Shown here piece after piece: positions 21,198 through 31,920 of a stretch of 64,000 nt of DNA (its first letter is position 1; each line of letters begins with the position of its first letter). The position numbers were made by a program, and so were the translations under genes. Under the pieces are notes generated by a model, which worked only from the letters and a program-made list of their open reading frames with translations, did not search any database and was not told the origin of the DNA. The DNA is from Oegoconia quadripuncta (taxonomy: Eukaryota; Arthropoda; Insecta; Lepidoptera; Autostichidae), in the NCBI GenBank assembly GCA_949316235.1, contig OX438748.1:31614836-31678835 (forward strand), in the 5' to 3' direction.

Positions 21198-21432
21198 AAT
21201 AACATTTAAAAAAACTGGTCAATCTGACACCCATAACCTTAGGGTTCCATAGAATATACTAACGGCGAACCATCATGTGACTTATCGATAGACAGATATC
21301 ATTCAGCTAGAACCGTCATCATCATCAGCCCGTTAACATCCCTCTGCAGGGATATAGGCCTTCCCTCGTATAATGAGGGAGTATGGGCCATAGTCCACCA
21401 CACTGGCCCAATTCGGGTTGGGGACTAGAACC
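21198..21432 (-). mobile_element. Inverted copy of repeat block plus RTE-like 3' tail
   Basis: Reverse complement of 17582-17826: the TTAGGGTTCCATAGAATATA block, then CATCATCATCAGCCCGTTAA, CTGCAGGGATATAGGCC and ACTGGCCCAATTCGGGTTGG. The order of pieces is preserved. Confidence 0.75.
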
Positions 21433-21496
21433 CTAATCGTGTCTAAAATGAGAAAATCCATAGAAGAATGAAAAAGCCCAATGGATGGAAATGGAA

Positions 21497-22086
21497 CCGC
21501 CTCCGTGGCTCAATGTAAACAACATTGGGTTTACGATTCGGAGGTCGCGGGTTCGATCCCCAGCGGGGTACATGTTTAAGTACTCGGTTTGGTTGGTGGT
21601 AGCGCATTTTAAATGTCCGCCTGGCTAGCTACCACTATCTTCTAAATCTGTCGCCAAGCAGCAATATTAATAGATTAGATTAGATTTATTTAGTTCACTT
21701 TTACAATAGCAAGTCATACATACAGTTCCGTAAATTTATGATTTCTAAAATAAAAGTGATTGTCAAACATAAAACAATAAAACAACACCTATACACATAC
21801 ATCTTAAAGATTTGTAGAATTACTAGATTATTTAATATAAATATAATGTTAAAATATTGTTAAGTCACAAAATGAACAAAATAAGATAGAAATTAAACAT
21901 CTACATATTATTATATGTATTATTATACCTATATAGAGCATTGTTGTGTTCCGGTTGTCAGAGATAAGATAGCCAGACCTCAAATGTAATGGAGTTTCCG
22001 GGTCAGTACGCTTCCACCTTCGACCTCACCTTCACTTAACATCAGGTGTGATTGAGGTCAAGTACGAACCCGTTGTGCATAAAAAA
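21497..22086 (+). mobile_element. SINE family A, split by a nested retroelement tail
   Basis: Head, body and tail are all present (CCGCCTCCGTGGCTCAATG … GGTTGTCAGAGATAAG … CGTTGTGCATAAAAA). The element is interrupted at GCAATATTAATAG (21673) and resumes at AGCATTGTTGTG (21937). Confidence 0.9.
21674..21936 (-). mobile_element. LINE 3' end nested in SINE A
   Basis: Read on the minus strand this 263-bp insert ends GTGAACTAAATAAATCTAATC with a repeated TAATC tail, as in some insect non-LTR elements that end in short tandem repeats. It has no coding capacity. Confidence 0.7.
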
Positions 22087-22139
22087 TGGATTAATAAGTT
22101 TTAGTGGCAGTAAGGGCACTTAGCCAGCAGAACCATACC

Positions 22140-22335
22140 TCTTCTTTTCTTTCTTCTTTAAAGTCCTGGAGAGGAGACCACGCGCTGGTAAGCGCAATGG
22201 GGAGTCCAGCGAGGTGGAAGGATGGTCTAATACACATCGCGGCAAGTTCATGGATGCAGGTTTCCGACCGGTAGCTCTGGATATCTATGGGACAGTTCAG
22301 CAGTGTGCGTCCTGTGGCTGATATGATGCTGAGCC
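22140..22335 (+). pseudogene. RTE-type reverse transcriptase C-terminal fragment
   Basis: GAGGAGACCACGCGCTGGTA … GTGGAAGGATGG … TGGATGCAGGTTTCCGACC … TGATATGATGCTGA follows the typical C-terminal layout (SPARWKD…W-MQVS-DR, then a stop and ATG-rich tail) of RTE-like elements. The frame is broken. Related fragments are at 36310-36382 and 40689-40795. Confidence 0.6.
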
Positions 22336-22594
22336 AAAAACCAAAAATCTTCGAGGTAAGCACTTACAAAACCAGTAATATCCCCCTATTACTGATTTTG
22401 AAAGTACCTCGAAGAAGAAATAATGGTGACTGATATGGAATGGGACTAAATGATTCCCGTTTCGTAGCCAGCTCATATCTGGATGATTTCTCCTCTTCAA
22501 TTTTTTGTGGTTCGATTATTGAGTTTTATTCATCACAAATTTCTGTCAAAACCGTCCAGGCGTAAAGAGGGAACAAGCAGACATACATACACAT

Positions 22595-22896
22595 TGTTGG
22601 AAACTGGCCGCTGGACGCGTTTTTCACCTTCAACTTGCGATCGTGTTTTCACCATATTGATCTTTGAGGTTTTTGAAATAATTTTTAGTTTTATATTTTG
22701 AATTTTATATTACCGTGCCGAGAAAGGACCAAATATTAGAAAATGGACAGTATTAACGTTAAAATAACAAGTTTAAGGTGTAAAACGTTTATTTTAGTAA
22801 ATCAGGAAAACTGATACAGACAGAAACAAAAAGCACAACACCAATCACCCTGACGTTACCTATCAAAAAAACGCGTCTAGCGGCCAGTTTCCAACA
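22595..22896. mobile_element. MITE with 30-bp TIRs
   Basis: TGTTGGAAACTGGCCGCTGG (then ACGCGTTTTT) at 22595 is mirrored by AAAAAACGCGTCTAGCGGCC (then AGTTTCCAACA) ending at 22896. One mismatch in about 30 bp. The 240-bp interior has no ORF. Confidence 0.75.
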
Positions 22897-23040
22897 CACT
22901 TACTTTCGCATTTATGATATTAGTGTGAAGTGGTGATAGTGATAGTATCAAGCGTGATGTGATGTCACAGTATTACAAACTAGGAAGATATTGTAATACT
23001 GTGGTGACAGACAGACAGGTGCCCGACAGCGAAATAATTT

Positions 23041-23611
23041 TTCTTCTTTCATGTATAGACACGGCCGCACCACGACGACGCACGACAACATACCTTCTAG
23101 TATAAGCGGCGTTCACATCTATTGGTAGTGTTATGGTCGTCCTGCTGTCGACTATAGGTACCTATACCTATCTATTGTCCACATACATTAGATGTCGATA
23201 AATACAATTTACAAAGAACATCGTAGATACGTAGAATTTTAAAAAAGAAACATTTATTTGGCATAATGTACTTTTTACCCGACTGACCAAGGAAGGAGGG
23301 TAATGTTGTTCGAGTGCATGTAATTGTGTATGTATGAAGATATATATGTTACGCCTGAAGCCTAAACGGCTTGTGTCATTGTTGATAAATTTTATGCTAA
23401 AAATCCAACATGGCGCCTGTGAAATATAAATATGCTGTCGTGTTATTAATCACCTATATTTTATAATTCATCACATATAGTACTTATTAATGTTTTGCAT
23501 ACCTATAAGATAACACTTTTTGATTTCAATATGCAGAACTTTCAGATGTACTTAACAATTAAGAAATTATTTGTGCTAACCCACTTAATTACTCGTATTG
23601 AATTCCGTGAT
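23041..23611. other. Unassigned sequence with dispersed-repeat traits
   Basis: Contains ATCCAACATGGCGCCTGTG, which resembles ATCCAATATGGCGCCCGCA in the element at 27009, suggesting a related old repeat. No gene. Confidence 0.35.
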
Positions 23612-23736
23612 AATAGGTTTGCCTGGAAGAGATCGCTGTTAGCGATAAGGCCGCCTAATTTGTAGTTTCTATAAGATATTTAAATGTACCTTCCTTATTT
23701 AAACAATAAAGCGTATTTGATTGATTGATTAATCAG
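23612..23736 (+). mobile_element. Non-LTR 3' end (TAAGGCCGCC family)
   Basis: GGTTTGCCTGGAAGAGATCG, AGCGATAAGGCCGCC and an end of AATAAAGCG with a (TTGA)n tail. Related 3' ends are at 25872 and 47300. Confidence 0.7.
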
Positions 23737-24683
23737 GAAGTATTGCCGTTATTCCCGCGGACGACAATTTAACTCCTGTTTTAAAAGCAGCTGTGAATTT
23801 ATACAATTATTTTCATACACTGAAACGTAGACCACAAATCACTTTCTCTGTTACGTATGAGTAGGTCTTATTGACAGGTGTTAAGGTTGAGTTATGTAAA
23901 TCGAATAATTTAAGTAACTGTCGATATGTGGCCGTGTGTACAAGCCAGGCGGGGCCGGAAGTAGCAAGTCGGGCCGGAAACAGGTGGCCGCGGATCGCGG
24001 TGCGCTACGGTGCGGTGCGGGGCCGGGGATGCAGGTTACTGACGTATGACTTGTTTGTAAGTACATTTTATGCCCTCTTTACACTCAATGCGAGTGAAGT
24101 AATAAACATATTAGTCCAGTAAGTACACACTTTTAATCTAAATAGCTTTGATGGTGATTATTTTACAGAATTCACGATTATAAGAATTTTACTTTCAAAT
24201 TCCCTCATTTTTCTATTGTAAATCAATTTAAGCTTGCATTCTACATTTGATACGGAACCCTAAATGTGCAAAGTCAGACACGCACTTCATTTATTTAATT
24301 TAACAATGTAATTATATGGAATAAGCTACCAACGCAATCGTCAAATGACACAAGGCTTTTAGATGATGGTTTTGAAAAAATGAAACTACCTATGCCAATT
24401 CCTTCTGTTTCACTTGCCTAATATGCCCTATTTCTTTCCTTCCGGTAAAAAACTACTGACATTACTAACCTACTGTTTTCTTATACAAATTCTAAATACT
24501 AGAATACCTTTTAGGCAGGTACCTACTTATCTAGTCGCTAACTACCCTTAAAAACTAGGGAACTAACACGTAGTAAATACTGCAATAATGTAAAGGGGGA
24601 TGATACCTGATGACCTGAAATACAGGCTACCTTTATTTATTTTTTAATTTGAAAAACCTGTTCTGAAAAAAAAATCAGATTTT
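23737..24683. other. No gene recognised
   Basis: A GC-rich patch at 23940-24040 gives short frames on both strands, but none has a recognisable product. The rest is AT-rich. Confidence 0.35.
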
Positions 24684-24860
24684 GACTATTTTTTTTTATA
24701 TTTTAAACGAGCATGCGGGTCACCTGATGGAAAGCAATCACCGCCGCATGGACAACACCAAAAGGGTCACAGATGCATCACAGACTATGGCAATACAGAA
24801 CACCAATTCAATTTAGGCGTCAGTAAGATAAGTCAAACCCATTTCTAAATTTATAGAAAA
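24684..24860 (-). mobile_element. Non-LTR 3' end, minus strand
   Basis: Poly(T) at 24690-24697, then CGAGCATGCGGGTCACCTGA, TGGAAAGCAATCACCGCCGC and CACCAAAAGGGTCACAGATG. It is related in layout to the Jockey-like 3' ends but a different family. Confidence 0.5.
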
Positions 24861-25871
24861 TAGATTTAAAATTAGAGATTTCTACATTTAGGTTAGCTTA
24901 GTGATTGCACGCCAGAATCGACACCAACAATTGTCCAGCTCATTCTACAACCATCCTACTCTCACTACTACCTAAGTCGCGCGCGACAAACACCGTCATG
25001 CTACGCAAGCAGGTCCCTTCCCGGATGTGGTTAATTTTTTCAATAAAAACTTTTAGTAGCGGCCAGTCTGAATCTGGGGAAAACATTGGTAACTTATAAA
25101 AAATTATAAATTAAAATATTTTATTTCAGACAAATGACAGTCCATATAGGTGTTAGTACAAATTTTACTTACTGACTATGTTAATATTATATCTAATTTT
25201 ACAAAATTAATTAATTTAAAATAAATTATGTGAGACTTGACTCATCATCTGCCCGCAAGCTCATCGAGACCTCAGAACATAAACTTATAAAAAATATTAA
25301 AAAATAGGTTCCATGGAGGTCCTATCGTGAAGTGACGATTCTATCTGCAGCATCAGTTCATATCTAATTCATACTGGAAATCATGTCGACCTATCAGAAC
25401 CAAACGTTTAGACAAAGATTCGTCTTCGTCTACTACTCGTTGAGGAGATCCCTCTTGGGGAAACAATCCTGGCTGCAGCATGAGGTCATCGGGGAAAGCA
25501 TGTGTATGTGCTTAGTTACGAATCTACTATTCTATTTAATTAATATAAATTTAAATATGAGTATATATTATATGTATGATTTTTTATGTATGCATTTTAT
25601 TTTATTTTATTTTATTCAGGACAACTAACAGCTACACAATACAATTATGTTCTATTATCTTATATGTAGACAATGGAGGTCATTGTGTAACCAACTCCGT
25701 TATCCACGACAATTTTATATAAAACTGCAAAGACAGAAAAGCAACCCGAACCAGTTAATTTAAATCTTAAGTGTCACCAATATCCGACAGGACTTCCTTG
25801 TATGTTTGTATGTATTCAATTAACGTATGTATTTATATGGGTGATTTATTTATTTTATTAAAATTAGTTTA
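24861..25871. other. Probable old repeat pair, no gene
   Basis: The GATCCTGGCTGCAG-type phrase at 25463-25480 recurs at 26112-26128, both followed by AGCAT/AGTAT and a TTCATATCTA-like block nearby, so this is likely a dispersed repeat. A (TTTTA)n run lies at about 25596-25616. Confidence 0.35.
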
Positions 25872-26034
25872 CCGCGCACGCTACCATATCATGTGCGTAA
25901 TGCTTCCTAACCCAAAGGTTGCCTGAAAGAGATAGTTTTTAGTGATAAGGCCGCCAAATTGTACTATCCCCTTTTTCTTAGTTTTCTAATGTTTCTTATT
26001 GTTGTGCAATAAAGAATATTTTGTTTGTTTGTTT
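25872..26034 (+). mobile_element. Non-LTR 3' end (TAAGGCCGCC family)
   Basis: ATGTGCGTAATGCTTCCTAA, AGTGATAAGGCCGCCAAATT and GTGCAATAAAGAATATTTTG with a (TTTG)n tail. Closely matches the nested copy at 47300-47480. Confidence 0.8.
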
Positions 26035-26679
26035 AACTATCTAAATTAACCGCGTATGCAAAATTTCATATTCGTGCTATTAACCGTTAAGGTGATCCCC
26101 TCATGAGGAGGTGATCCTGGCTGCAGTATTAGTTCATGTCTATCATTTAAATGTATATGGAACGTATGAAAAATTCCAGCTCCCTAGATAAATAGAAAAT
26201 GGTTCTAATTTGACTTTTGCAAATTTTGAAATTTTTAAAAGACATGTTAGACAGAAACATACAATCATACTAAGTTAAATAAATCTTGTAAAAAGGCAAT
26301 ACACTCTAAAAATAACTAGCCTTAGGACGATTACCTTGGACAAAAGAAAAAAAAATCTTCATTACAATGCATTTTATTAGTAGACATTCTTGCACACTGC
26401 CACAATGACCTAACCAGAAAACATAGAACATTGGACTCCCAGTGTTTCGTGCATCTAATTCTTTGCGACAACAATAGCTAAGTATCCAAAAACATAAAAA
26501 AAACCCACCACCGTTCACAGATCCATCAAAAAGTCAAAATTGTTCTTATCACGCGAACATCTCACGATTGTGTTCATACATATATCTACCTTAAACAAAC
26601 TCTGTCTGTATTCAACAATAAAATTGTTGAAGCTTTCGTTTTATCCGAATGCACCCGGAAAGAGATAAATAGGGGTGTT

Positions 26680-26815
26680 CTTCGATATAGGAACAACCTT
26701 GAGTTGACGCTTGAGAATCTGTTGCATATTAAAATAGTATCAAAAAAATTGTATTGAGATTGGGACGCGATCTCAATCTCAAGATCGATTATTAATACGG
26801 CCCTTACATTTTTAT
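26680..26815. mobile_element. TIR element, copy 1 (partner at 54642)
   Basis: The CTTGAGTTGACGCTTGAGAA block and the end ATCTCAATCTCAAGATCGAT … TTAATACGGCCC are the reverse complement of the element at 54642-54778. The left end is more diverged. Confidence 0.55.
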
Positions 26816-27008
26816 ATTAAGTACCTCGTGTAGCCATTCCGTCCAGTGATATTCATTTCATAATTCATTCATTGTCATTTGATTGTCATTGGATAAATTA
26901 AAATTCATTTTTAAATACATATTTCTTTTTAAACCACAAAAGTCGCTGATCTGAACTCGAGAAGCCCAGAAGCTGATTATAAATAATATCTAAATATCTT
27001 TAATTTTA

Positions 27009-27169
27009 AGCTGGAAGTAGGCGCCCGCCACTTTAACGGCTTAACCGATTTTAAAATGCAAGTGTCATTAGATTCGTCTTGATGCCCAGAATGTCATAGG
27101 ATAGGTACATTTTATGGTAAAAATCCAATATGGCGCCCGCATAATACGAAATGGCGTCTACTTCCAGCT
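27009..27169. mobile_element. Short MITE with AGCTGGAAGTAG ends
   Basis: AGCTGGAAGTAGGCGCCC at the left is mirrored by GGCGTCTACTTCCAGCT at the right. The interior includes AACGGCTTAACCGATTTTAA. The end is followed at 27183 by a (GAT)n stretch. Confidence 0.6.
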
Positions 27170-27830
27170 AATTGATTAATTAGCTGATGATGATGATGAA
27201 TTATATTTATAAAGGCATGACTAATTTTGAAGAACGTAGTAGTCTTTTCAGTTGTCGTATTTTTGTATGAGGTAGGTTTGGGTAATTGCAAAGTTACGCT
27301 TGTAGATGGAGGTGCAACTCAGTCTGGTAACCTGCCATGAATCTTATATGTATAGCCCTAGGTTATTCTTTTCTTTACACGAAGTCTCTAGTTCTACGAG
27401 ACGAATATTTATTTGGAAAACTGTTATAAGTTTGCCTACTTAGTAAAAAATGAATAAGTAAATCCGAGCGACAGTCATTAGTCTTGTTCATTCTAATTTT
27501 ATGCAACTCTCGCTTCGTTCGTGCTGAACCCTTAATTATGCAATTCAGACGAATTCATAGTGTTTCAAAATGAATAAAAACGAGTAAAAATTACTATAAT
27601 CGATTTTTAATCCGCTCGTACTGCGAACTATCTCCTGTTAATGTCGATGAATTCACTGCTGTTGGGTTGTAACCGCACATATGTAACACGTATGTATGTA
27701 TAAACAGGGTTATTTATTGAAAATTTATTGAATGGAAGATTTTGTATGTCTTCAGGAAACATATTGAAAAAGCGTAAACATAACCCTTTGAATTAATTAC
27801 TGACTTTGCGGAGGCGACTTATTAAATAAT
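27170..27830. other. No gene recognised
   Basis: AT-rich sequence with a short (GAT)n run near 27184-27197. Nothing else identified. Confidence 0.4.
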
Positions 27831-28074
27831 AATAATAAATATTTTTGCACATACACACACGCCATCTAGTTCCACACTAAGCAACTAGGCTTGTATTATA
27901 GATAAACTACACAAATACTTTTTTTTGTTAATAAATACACATATAAATGAAAAACATCCATAACTCGGGAACACATGTCTGTATTCATCATACAAACATA
28001 TGCTCTTAGCGGGATTCGAACCCGCGACCTTTTGGTATAGCAGCAGAATTTCTAACCACTACACCAAACAGGTC
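27831..28074 (-). mobile_element. SINE family B, minus strand
   Basis: Reverse complement of the family: ACGCCATCTAGTTCC, GGGATTCGAACCCGCGACC and TAACCACTACACCAAACAGG ending at the head. Confidence 0.88.
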
Positions 28075-29927
28075 CTTATGTACACAAACTTATGTCCATG
28101 GGAAATGGAACCGGTGACGTACCATGGGTTTGCAAACAATATGTTTTTGTTTTAGTTTTGGATCGAATGCAGTGACGTTACCTTGAGTGAATCCACAGTG
28201 AGCCCTGCAGCTAAACCGATCCAGAACTATCGACTAGCGAGGGACAGGCGCCTATTATACCAATTAGGATAACCATGTGGTACGGATCTCAAATTAGGCA
28301 GGTATGCGGACCAGTTAAAGATTGTGGGAGATAAATGGGTGAAACAGAAAAATGTTTGTGAAGAAAGAACTACCAGTACGTGCCGCAAAAACAATTAAGC
28401 TAATATAAGCTTCATTTGTCCTCAGCGTAGTGTGCGAATCAAACGGCTTTTTAGCGTTCCGATGCATAGAACAAATTTCGGAAAAAATACTTTTGTTATG
28501 CGTGCGTGTGATTCGTATAACAAAACTTTCATTGTAATTGATATATTCAATTCTTCATTGGGTCAATACAAGTCAAAAGTCAGCAAAATAGCTTCCAGTA
28601 CAAATATAATTTACATTAAAAATGATTAAAAAAAAAAACAGAGAAGCCGGGGCTGTGGTTGTTCGTGCACTTTTGGGATCCATTGCATATAGGTACATAA
28701 TTTATTTTTTTGGGCATGTCGATGTATTCGTCTGTTTTAGTTCTGGTGGTGTTAAATGTATATGTTTATGTCTGAAAAATTTTATCTGCGGACACTGTTT
28801 GTCAAAGAATTATTATTTTACCAATATGTTTCTTGTATTATGCTTTGACTGTTTGTGTTCTTAAAATAAAAAAATAAATAAATAAAATAAATAATATGAA
28901 TTGAAAATTTAGAAAATGTCGAAATACTATGTTATCTAATTTTACCAAACCAACTTTTATAGGATGTGCAATACATACATTCGTAAGGTCACGACCTTTA
29001 TCCCAAATTAGGTGGTCAGAGATATCCCAAACATTCTCGTTTTAATGTTTGATGCAACATCCACGTTTCACCTTTATACATTACAGAAATGCACATGGTA
29101 TGGATGAGCCCCCGTTAAAACATGGATGTTTGTAGATATTTATTACCGTCACTCGAAAAACAATATCCTCCTTTGGGCAGTCGGCTAAAAAAATTCGTAT
29201 TTAGAAATCCAGTGCCTATGATCGGAATACACCCAAAAACTGTATCAAAAGCTAAATATATTCGATACGGCTTAACCGATTTTCATCAAACATAGCATCG
29301 TTTAGTCTTTAGACACAGCCACGCAAACGCACACACACATTACACCCGTTGTTCTCCGTCGGGGGTTAAAATAGCCTTAACCAACACTATGTGCTTATTA
29401 AGATTTTCATGGAATATGCCGCTATCTTATATATAACGAACAATTTTGAGCATAAGTAGTTCTGCAATTTGGTAAGGCGAACAATTTATTCGAGCGTTGA
29501 TTCTAGAGCACCAGAGTATATTCAAATTTATACATAAACAATTAATTATATATCCTTATGCAGTGTGTTGGTACTCATCTACTCGCACATTCGTCTGAAA
29601 AACAATTCCTATTTATAGAAATACGTTTTATCAGAGTGACATCATCGCGCCGCCTGTCACACATTCACACGTACTCACTCGGGGACAGGGCCGCGTTCCG
29701 ACGGAGTGGGTCATAGGGGTCCTGCGTGACCCCCTTCAAACCTACATAGAATTGCCAGTCGTTTTATATGTAGGAAACAAATGCTATGCAAGAGGTAAGT
29801 GCTCCTTGCACGTGATTGTTTCCGAATAAAAATATCAATCCTCGACTTTCTTGCTCGTTCTTCATTGGGGAATCAATGCAATTCCTATAAACAGATCAAT
29901 GTTGTCTAGTGAGTATGCTCGTCCCCC
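28075..29927. other. No gene recognised; old repeats
   Basis: Open frames at 28432 and 28622 have no family features. The GTCACGACCTTTATCCC … GTGGTCAGAGATATCCC block (28986-29030) recurs in diverged form at 35793-35840, marking a dispersed repeat. Confidence 0.35.
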
Positions 29928-30230
29928 CCAACCCGCATTGGGCCAGCGTGGTGGACTACGGCCCATACTCCCTCATATACGACGGAAGGCCTATATCCAA
30001 TTTTTGAAAATGATTTATTGAAAAGAGACAAACCCTCTGAGTTTCTCGCTAGCTCTTCTCAGTAGTGGTCGCGTTCCGAGCTAGTGGTAGTTTAAAAAAC
30101 AAATGACGTTCATAAGTGCATATTGTATTGCCTACATGAATAAATGATTTTCATTTCATTTCATTTCATTTCATTTCATATATCCCTGCAGTGAGATGTT
30201 TACGGGCTGATGATGTATGATGTATGTATG
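29928..30230 (+). mobile_element. RTE-like 3' tail split by a nested insert
   Basis: CAACCCGCATTGGGCCAGCG to GAAGGCCTATATCC (29998), then resumes TATATCCCTGCAGTGAGATG (30179) to a (GATGTAT)n-like end. The join is at a target duplication. Confidence 0.82.
29999..30178 (+). mobile_element. 180-bp LINE 3' end nested in RTE tail, 7-bp TSD
   Basis: The insert ends in a (TTTCA)n tail and is flanked by TATATCC at 29992-29998 and 30179-30185. Its body contains CTCTGAGTTTCTCGCTAGCT and AATAAATGATTTTC, a 3'UTR-like region also hinted at near 32268 and 44645. Confidence 0.8.
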
Positions 30231-30305
30231 TTACAAGAGCGTGAGAATAACTCTTCTAATACTTTGTTGGGAACTATTAATCTGAATAAGTGATCTTGTT
30301 TTATA

Positions 30306-30568
30306 CAGGGTGTAACGGTTAAGTGTAGTCATATTTTAAGGGCTTGTTCTACCCATCAATACGAACAACTTTTACTATGGGGGCAACTTCGAAATCGCGA
30401 AAAAAAAATCAGCTGTTTCATACATTGCATCGGGAGGTTATTGAAATTTTCTATGGAACAGCTCATTTTTTTTTCGCGATTTCGAAGTTGCCCCCATAGT
30501 AAAAGTTGTTCGTATTGATGGGTAGAACAAGCCCTTAAAATATGACTACACTTAACCGTTACACGGTG
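30306..30568. mobile_element. Fold-back MITE, ~115-bp arms, TATA duplication
   Basis: Left arm starts CAGGGTGTAACGGTTAAGTG; right arm ends in its complement (…CCGTTACACGGTG). TATA flanks both ends (30302-30305 and 30569-30572). The outer 103 bp of the arms differ at only two positions near the tip, and pairing continues through CAGCTGTTTCATA/TATGGAACAGCT to a loop of about 28 bases. The frame at 30356-30631 is a by-product of the arms. Confidence 0.85.
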
Positions 30569-30869
30569 TATATGTGGTAAGTGTGCCATTATTTTATAAA
30601 AAATCACTAAAACAGCATCTGCCTCACCCACACATAGGAAGTGATATACGTCCGTATAGAAAATACATGTCTACATATATAACGTTAGATACGTAACCAA
30701 CACATAGATAGAGTGCAATTGCAACTGATTCTGTGAAAACTCTTATACAGGCTGTGTTCTTTCACAGTTTATTTACGTGAATATTATGTAAGGTCCAAAA
30801 AAAATTTCAGCATTTTTTTTAAATAGTGACGAACATAACCTTAAATTTGCGATTATAGGACCTGCACGA

Positions 30870-31135
30870 TATTCCCCTTTATAATTTCTATAAATATAAC
30901 ATGCATATAACTTATATTATAAATGCGTAAGTTTGGATGTTTGTTTGTTTATTTGTTTGTTGCTCAATCACGGTGAAACGGATGAACGGATTTGGATGAA
31001 ATTTGGTATGTAGGTAGTACATACTCTGGATTAAAAGATAGGATAGTTTTTATCCCGATACAGTGAGTAGTTCCCGCTGGATAAAGAAATTTCCGCGATA
31101 AAGCAGGCGAAGCCGCGGGCGGAAAGCTATGTCGG
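30870..31135 (+). repeat. Dispersed repeat ending CCGCGGGCGGAAAGC
   Basis: TTGCTCAATCACGGTGAAAC, GGATGAAATTTGGTATGTAG, TCCCGCTGGATAAAG and GCGAAGCCGCGGGCGGAAAG form a very common insect repeat. Related pieces in reverse orientation are at 44936-45067 and perhaps 62870-63050. Confidence 0.65.
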
Positions 31136-31191
31136 TGAGTATTTGTCCTTATATTTCATCATTATAATCATGTCAGTCACAGGACGTGAAC

Positions 31192-31505
31192 TTTTTTTTT
31201 TATGCCAACAGGTTGGTACTTGAGATCAATCACACCTGATGTTAAGTGAAGAGGTCAAAGGTGAAAGCGTACTGACCCGGAAACCCCAACACATTTGGGG
31301 GACTGGCTATCTTATCTCTGACAACCGGACCGGACCAACAATAACATTGCTGCTTGGCGGCAGTTTTAGCTAGCTAGGCGGACATTTAAAATGCCATACC
31401 ACCAACCAAACCGAGTTCTTAAAACTTGTACCCCGCTGGGGATCGAACCCGCGACCTCCGAATCGTAAACCCAATGATGATTACATATTGAGCGACGGAG
31501 GCGGT
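31192..31505 (-). mobile_element. SINE family A, minus strand, near full length
   Basis: Poly(T) at 31192-31201, then CCTGATGTTAAGTGAAGAGG, GGGGGACTGGCTATCTTATC, GGGGATCGAACCCGCGACC, ending at the head GAGCGACGGAGGCGG. Confidence 0.88.
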
Positions 31506-31509
31506 TAAA

Positions 31510-31836
31510 TTTCTGAACATGGAAGGGCTATGTTCCAGAGTGACCCCCGCGATTTCCCGCGACCTTCATCAGGGGTCGTCTGTCCACCTTGTGAGTGGAC
31601 GTCCTACACTGCGCTTGCTGGACCGGCCATCAGTTCTTCGAGCTATGTGCCCCGCTCACTATCACATCAGCTTGCCAATCCCCTGGGCTATGTCAGTGGC
31701 CTTCGTTTACTTAGGGATTCTTCCAAGTATGGCCCCCGCCATAGCTCGTTGCGTGACTTTGAGTTTTCTTATAAGGCTTAGTGAGAGACCACGTTTCAGT
31801 GTCATGAGGAACTGGTGTAATAGTAAATATGAATGA
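31510..31836 (-). pseudogene. RTE-type reverse transcriptase C-terminal fragment
   Basis: On the minus strand: ETWSLT, then a basic stretch with VTQRAM, then (after a break) WAGHIARRTDGR and VGRPLTRWTDD. These are the landmark phrases of the C-terminal region of RTE-like retrotransposon polyproteins. Stops and shifts make it inactive. The plus-strand frames 31519-31836 are shadows. The fragment sits 5 bp from the head of the minus-strand SINE at 31192-31505, in the same orientation. Confidence 0.7.
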
Positions 31837-31920
31837 TATGACAAAGATAATGACAGTGTTATATAATATTCTCAAATTAATTAAAGATAAAATTGCATAC
31901 ATAGAAATAGACACACATAT

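Noticed and set aside
31519..31836. 105-codon plus-strand open frame
   Set aside because: The meaningful reading is on the minus strand (RTE RT C-terminus); the plus frame is its shadow.
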